Shown piece by piece: positions 60,517 through 64,000 of a DNA stretch of 64,000 bases; the first letter of the stretch is position 1, and every line of letters starts with the position of its first letter. Source of the DNA: Streptomyces tateyamensis (lineage in GTDB: Bacteria; Actinomycetota; Actinomycetes; Streptomycetales; Streptomycetaceae); the NCBI RefSeq assembly GCF_003205575.1, contig NZ_PYBW01000010.1, positions 62,001-126,000 on the forward strand. Direction: 5' to 3'. Both the position numbers and the translations under genes were made by a program. The notes under the pieces were generated by a model. It had not been told where the DNA came from. It saw only the letters and a program-made list of their open reading frames with translations, and did no database searches.

Positions 60517-62007
60517 TCAGTTCCCGTTGTCCCCGCCGTCGTCGGCGTTCAGCGTGGCCAGCACGGTGCTGAGCTGGTGCTGCCAGGAGTTGGCCTGCGC
60601 CTGGTCGAGGGCGTGCTTCTTGGCGGCGTCGTGGACCTGGCGCTGGGCGGACTTGAGCGCGTCCACGGCGTCCTGCGGCTGCTGCTGGCCGAGCGCCACC
60701 AGTGCCACGTCCAGCGTCTTGGCCAGCGCCACCTGGCGGTCCCGGGGCAGCGTCGACTGGTTGACCTCGGCGCGCAGCGCGGCGATCGCAGCGCCGGGGG
60801 TGCCGGGGCTGGGCCGGGTACTGCTCGGCGAGGCAGCGGCCGTGGTCGGGCCGGTCGTGGCGGCGGGGGCGGCGGTCGGGGCCGGCTGGGCCGGGGCAGA
60901 CTGCCCGGCCTGTCCGGCCTGCGGGTGCCGGGCGGCGTTGCCGGAGTTCCCCGCGTAGGCGAGCACCCCGATCACCGCGGCCACCGCCAGCCCGGCGCCG
61001 CCCAGCAGCAGCCCCAGCCCGCGCCGGGGCCGGCGCGGGCGCTCCCCGTCCTGGTACTCCTTGCCGGGCAGCGCGGCCAGCAGCGAGGTGGCGGCGGGCC
61101 CGGCCGGCGCGGTCGGGGGCAGCAGCGTGGTGTGCTGCGAGTCGCCGGCCATCGCGAGCAGCTCCGAGGTGCGGTCCACCGAGCCGGGCACCGGCACCGC
61201 GGCCAGCAGCTCGGCCCGGGCCGCGGCGGCCGAGTCCGGCCGGTCCTGCGGGCGCTTGGCCAGCAGCCTGGCCACCGCGAGGTCCAGCGCCGCCGGCACC
61301 TCGGGCCGGCGGCGGCTGACCGGCGCGGGCTCCTCGGTGACCTGCATGAAGGCGATCGCCACCGGGGTGTCGGCGGTGAACGGCGGCTCGCCGGTGAGCA
61401 TCTCGGTCAGCACGCAGCCCAGCGCGTACAGGTCGGCCCGCCCGTCCACCTCGGCGGCGGTGGCCTGCTCGGGCGACAGGTAGGCCGCGGTGCCGAGCAC
61501 GGTGGCGGTCTGGGTCAGCTGCTGGCCCGAGGCCGAGGCCCGGGCGATGCCGAAGTCCACCACCTTCACGCCGCCGTCGTCGGTGATCATGACGTTGCCC
61601 GGCTTGATGTCGCGGTGCACCAGTCCGGCGGCGTGCGCCACCGCGAGCGCCTCGCAGACCGCCGCGGCGATGCCGACCGCGCGCTCCACCGGCATCGGCC
61701 CGCTCTGGGCCAGCAGCGAGCTCAGCGAGCGGCCGCGGATCAGCTCCATCACGATGTACGGCGAGCCCTGGTCCATCCCGGAGTCGAAGACCATGGCGAT
61801 CCGCGGGTGCACCAGCATCGCCGCATGCTGGGCCTCGCGGCCGAACCGCTCGGCGAACCGCGGGTCCTCGGCCAGGCCGCCGTTGAGGACCTTGACCGCG
61901 ACCTCGCGCCCGAGCACCCGGTCGACCCCGTGGTACACGGTGGCCATGCCGCCCGCGCCGAGGGTGCCGACCAGCTCGTAGCGGCCGTTCAGCGCTCTAC
62001 CGATCAC
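60517..62007 (-). CDS. Ser/Thr protein kinase, membrane-anchored
   Basis: 496 residues from GTG 62007 (AGGAG nine bases upstream). A Hanks-type kinase is complete: GAGGMA (18-23), K39, HRDIKPGN with D133, DFG (D151), and the activation-loop GTAAYLSPEQ. A single membrane helix follows at about 335-357, then a Pro/Ala/Thr-rich linker and a helical extracellular domain (about 400-490) of unknown ligand. No PASTA repeats. It is divergent from the ABC ATPase. Confidence 0.92.
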   Translation of the reverse strand: MIGRALNGRYELVGTLGAGGMATVYHGVDRVLGREVAVKVLNGGLAEDPRFAERFGREAQHAAMLVHPRIAMVFDSGMDQGSPYIVMELIRGRSLSSLLAQSGPMPVERAVGIAAAVCEALAVAHAAGLVHRDIKPGNVMITDDGGVKVVDFGIARASASGQQLTQTATVLGTAAYLSPEQATAAEVDGRADLYALGCVLTEMLTGEPPFTADTPVAIAFMQVTEEPAPVSRRRPEVPAALDLAVARLLAKRPQDRPDSAAAARAELLAAVPVPGSVDRTSELLAMAGDSQHTTLLPPTAPAGPAATSLLAALPGKEYQDGERPRRPRRGLGLLLGGAGLAVAAVIGVLAYAGNSGNAARHPQAGQAGQSAPAQPAPTAAPAATTGPTTAAASPSSTRPSPGTPGAAIAALRAEVNQSTLPRDRQVALAKTLDVALVALGQQQPQDAVDALKSAQRQVHDAAKKHALDQAQANSWQHQLSTVLATLNADDGGDNGN

Positions 62008-62153
62008 CTGGTCCCGCTCCTCACCTTGTCGGCCCGCACTCACCGTGGGGGCCCGCGCACCCGCGCCATGATCCGGCATCCCCGTACCCCGGGCACAGTC
62101 GGGTGCCTGCTAGCGTGCCGGCAGCCGCCGCACCGCCCCTCAGGAGCGTGACG

Positions 62154-62966
62154 ATGAACTCCGCCGCACCGGTTCCGTCCGGCCCGCTGCTCGAAGCCGA
62201 GGCGGTCGACGTGGTGCGGGACGGACGGTACCTGCTGCGCGGTGTCTCGCTGCGGATCGAGCCCGGCGAGCACTGGGCGCTGCTGGGGGCCAACGGGGCC
62301 GGCAAGAGCACCCTGCTGGCCTTGCTCGGCGCGCTGTCCCACCCCACCCACGGCACGGTGCGGGTGCTCGGCCGCCGGCTCGGCCGGGTGGACATCCGCG
62401 AGCTGCGCGCGCACCTGGGCCACGTGAACCCCCGGCACCCGCTGCACTCGCCGCTGACGGTGCGCCAGGTGGTGCTCACCGGGCTGACCAACAGCATCGA
62501 GCCAGACCCCTTCCGCCACCCGACGCCCGACCAGGTGGCGCACGCCGAGCAGCTGATCGCCACCCTCGGCATCAGCCGCCGGATCGACGCCGCCTGGCCG
62601 ACGCTCTCCCAGGGCGAACGCGGGCGCACCCTGATCGCCCGGGCCCTGATGCCCCGTCCGCGCCTGCTGCTGCTCGACGAGCCGGCCACCGGCCTGGACC
62701 TGACCGCCCGCGAGCAGTTGCTGGCCGGCCTCGACGAGCTGCGCCGGGACCACCCCGAGCTGGCCAGCGTGCTGGTCACCCACCACCTGGAGGAGCTGCC
62801 CGGCTCCACCACGCACGCGCTGCTGCTGCGCGACGGCGAGTGCGTGGCGCGCGGGCCGGTGGCCGAGACGCTGACCACCGAGCTGATCAGCTCCTGCTTC
62901 GCGCACCCGGTCCGGATCACCCGGGAGGACGGGCGCTGGGCCGCCCGGGCGGCCGTACCGCGCTGA
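62154..62966 (+). CDS. ABC transporter ATP-binding protein
   Basis: 270 residues. Walker A GANGAGKS (45-52), signature LSQGERGR (151-158), Walker B LLLLDEPATGLD (171-182), and the H-loop VLVTHHLEEL. AGGAG precedes ATG 62154. No permease gene is adjacent. It resembles the ModF/YlmA-type stand-alone ATPases of actinobacteria more than a typical importer subunit. Confidence 0.88.
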   Translation: MNSAAPVPSGPLLEAEAVDVVRDGRYLLRGVSLRIEPGEHWALLGANGAGKSTLLALLGALSHPTHGTVRVLGRRLGRVDIRELRAHLGHVNPRHPLHSPLTVRQVVLTGLTNSIEPDPFRHPTPDQVAHAEQLIATLGISRRIDAAWPTLSQGERGRTLIARALMPRPRLLLLDEPATGLDLTAREQLLAGLDELRRDHPELASVLVTHHLEELPGSTTHALLLRDGECVARGPVAETLTTELISSCFAHPVRITREDGRWAARAAVPR

Positions 62967-63112
62967 CACCTGCGGGTGGTTCCGGTGCCACTTGCCGCGC
63001 GGTGTCTGGGCAAGTCCTCGACCCGGCAGTAACTTACCGGCCAGTCAACGGCGCACCCCCACCGCGCCGTCCGCGTTCCCGTGCACCTCCCACCCCCACC
63101 CGGAGGACAGCC

Positions 63113-64000
63113 ATGCCCGGAACCACCCCTGCCCGCTCCCGGTTCGCCGCCGCGGCCGCCGGCTGCGCACTGCTCGCCACCGCCCTGACCACCGCGGCCG
63201 CCACCCCTGCCGCCGCCACCACCCCCGACCCGGTCGCCGCCGCCCAGGCGCTGGCCGCCCCGCTGGTGCCCGGGGCCAACGACTGGAACTGCCGCCCGGG
63301 CGCGGCGCACCCGCGCCCGGTGGTGCTGGTGCACGGCACCTTCGCCAACGGCTCGGTCAACTGGCTCACCACCGCCCCCGTGCTGGCCGCCGAGGGGTAC
63401 TGCGTCTTCGTCCTGACCTACGGCGAGCAGCCCGGCGTCCCGGTGCTGCGCGCGATCGCCCCGGTGGCCGACTCGGCCCGGCAGCTGTCCGTCTTCGTCG
63501 ACGGGGTGCTGGCCGCCACCGGCGCGGGCCAGGTGGACATCGTCGGCCACAGCCAGGGCGGCATGATGCCGCGCTACTACCTCAAGTTCGACGGCGGCGC
63601 GGCCAAGGTGCACACCCTGGTCGGGGTGGCCCCGAGCAACCACGGCACCACCCTGGACGGCCTGGCCACGCTGGCCCAGTCGTACCCGGGGGCGCTCGAC
63701 CTGGTCGGCAGCGCGTGCCCCGCCTGCGCCGACCAGGTGGCCGGCTCCGACACCATGAACCGGCTCAACGCGGGCGGCGACACCGTGCCGGGGGTCTCCT
63801 ACACGGTGATCGCCACCCGGTTCGACGAGGTGGTCACCCCGTACCGGTCGCAGTTCCTGTCCGGGCCGGACGTGCACAACGTGGTGGTCCAAGACCTGTG
63901 CCCGGCCAACGTGCCGGACCACGTGCTGGTGGCCGTGGACCCGGTGGTGCGGCACGAGATCCGGCACGCGCTGGACCCGGCGCACGTCGGCGAGGCGGAC
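63113..64000 (+). CDS. secreted lipase/esterase (3' partial)
   Basis: The frame is open to the window end; 296 codons are visible. A signal peptide with an RSRFAAAAAGCALLATALTT core precedes an alpha/beta-hydrolase lipase domain: VVLVHGTFANGS (oxyanion), and S147 in GHSQGG. Four or more cysteines (WNCR, YCVF, CPAC, LCPA) fit disulfides of an extracellular enzyme. It resembles actinobacterial EstA/class 2 lipases. GGAGG precedes ATG 63113. Confidence 0.9.
   Translation, partial: MPGTTPARSRFAAAAAGCALLATALTTAAATPAAATTPDPVAAAQALAAPLVPGANDWNCRPGAAHPRPVVLVHGTFANGSVNWLTTAPVLAAEGYCVFVLTYGEQPGVPVLRAIAPVADSARQLSVFVDGVLAATGAGQVDIVGHSQGGMMPRYYLKFDGGAAKVHTLVGVAPSNHGTTLDGLATLAQSYPGALDLVGSACPACADQVAGSDTMNRLNAGGDTVPGVSYTVIATRFDEVVTPYRSQFLSGPDVHNVVVQDLCPANVPDHVLVAVDPVVRHEIRHALDPAHVGEAD

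Overview
The window is very GC-rich actinobacterial DNA with strong third-position GC bias and many GTG starts. Its gene set (ESX/type VII secretion, mycothiol MshA, CarD, MsiK, PhoP/SenX3-type two-component system, DasR-type operator) points to Streptomycetaceae, i.e. Streptomyces, Kitasatospora or a close relative. The order msiK - nucleotidyltransferase - DoxX - rlmB - cysS - ispF - ispD - carD - lipoprotein - phoP/phoR - phoU - gpmA - MFS - mshA is, from memory, the core-chromosome order around SCO4240 to SCO4204 of S. coelicolor, so most of 7.9-31.4 kb is conserved core.

Layout. 0-2.75 kb: the end of an ESX locus (two WXG100 proteins, EccD) and a response-regulator-like LuxR protein. 2.9-7.7 kb: an accessory patch with gene debris (TPR fragment, PIN-domain fragment), an alpha/beta hydrolase divergent from a TetR regulator with palindromic operators, a cupin and a small membrane protein. 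It closes with a roughly 1 kb remnant element lodged at tRNA-Thr(TGT): a 43-bp duplication of the tRNA 3' half flanks a VapBC/Phd-Doc-like pair (ribbon-helix-helix-type antitoxin plus PIN toxin). 7.7-31.4 kb: core genes for sugar import, RNA modification, cysteinyl-tRNA synthesis, isoprenoids, phosphate control, glycolysis and mycothiol, with strong terminators and a cysteine-rich metallothionein-like peptide behind phoU. 31.5-42.8 kb: a MerR regulator fused to a DNA polymerase beta-clamp-like domain, an SNF2 helicase with a coupled 61-residue ORF, YceI, two LysR regulators, MFS, a macro-domain protein, GNAT and TetR genes. 42.9-54.9 kb: acetyltransferases, a secreted NlpC/P60 hydrolase, membrane proteins, and a translationally coupled Hsp90-family/TPR pair. 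54.9-59.3 kb: a tandem-TetR regulator divergent from an acyl-CoA dehydrogenase and acyl-CoA synthetase. 59.3-64 kb: TatA, a zinc-ribbon ORF, a Ser/Thr kinase, an ABC ATPase and a secreted lipase cut by the window end.

Most unusual: the tRNA-Thr remnant with a toxin-antitoxin pair and a second PIN fragment 3.4 kb away; the MerR-clamp fusion with a 19-bp-spacer promoter and embedded palindrome; the Hsp90-TPR operon; a regulated promoter (two GAACGCGTTC palindromes) that drives only a 20-codon ORF and a hairpin before tetR; and the 59-residue peptide with 11 cysteines. All functional statements are read from sequence motifs and family knowledge; no search was run.
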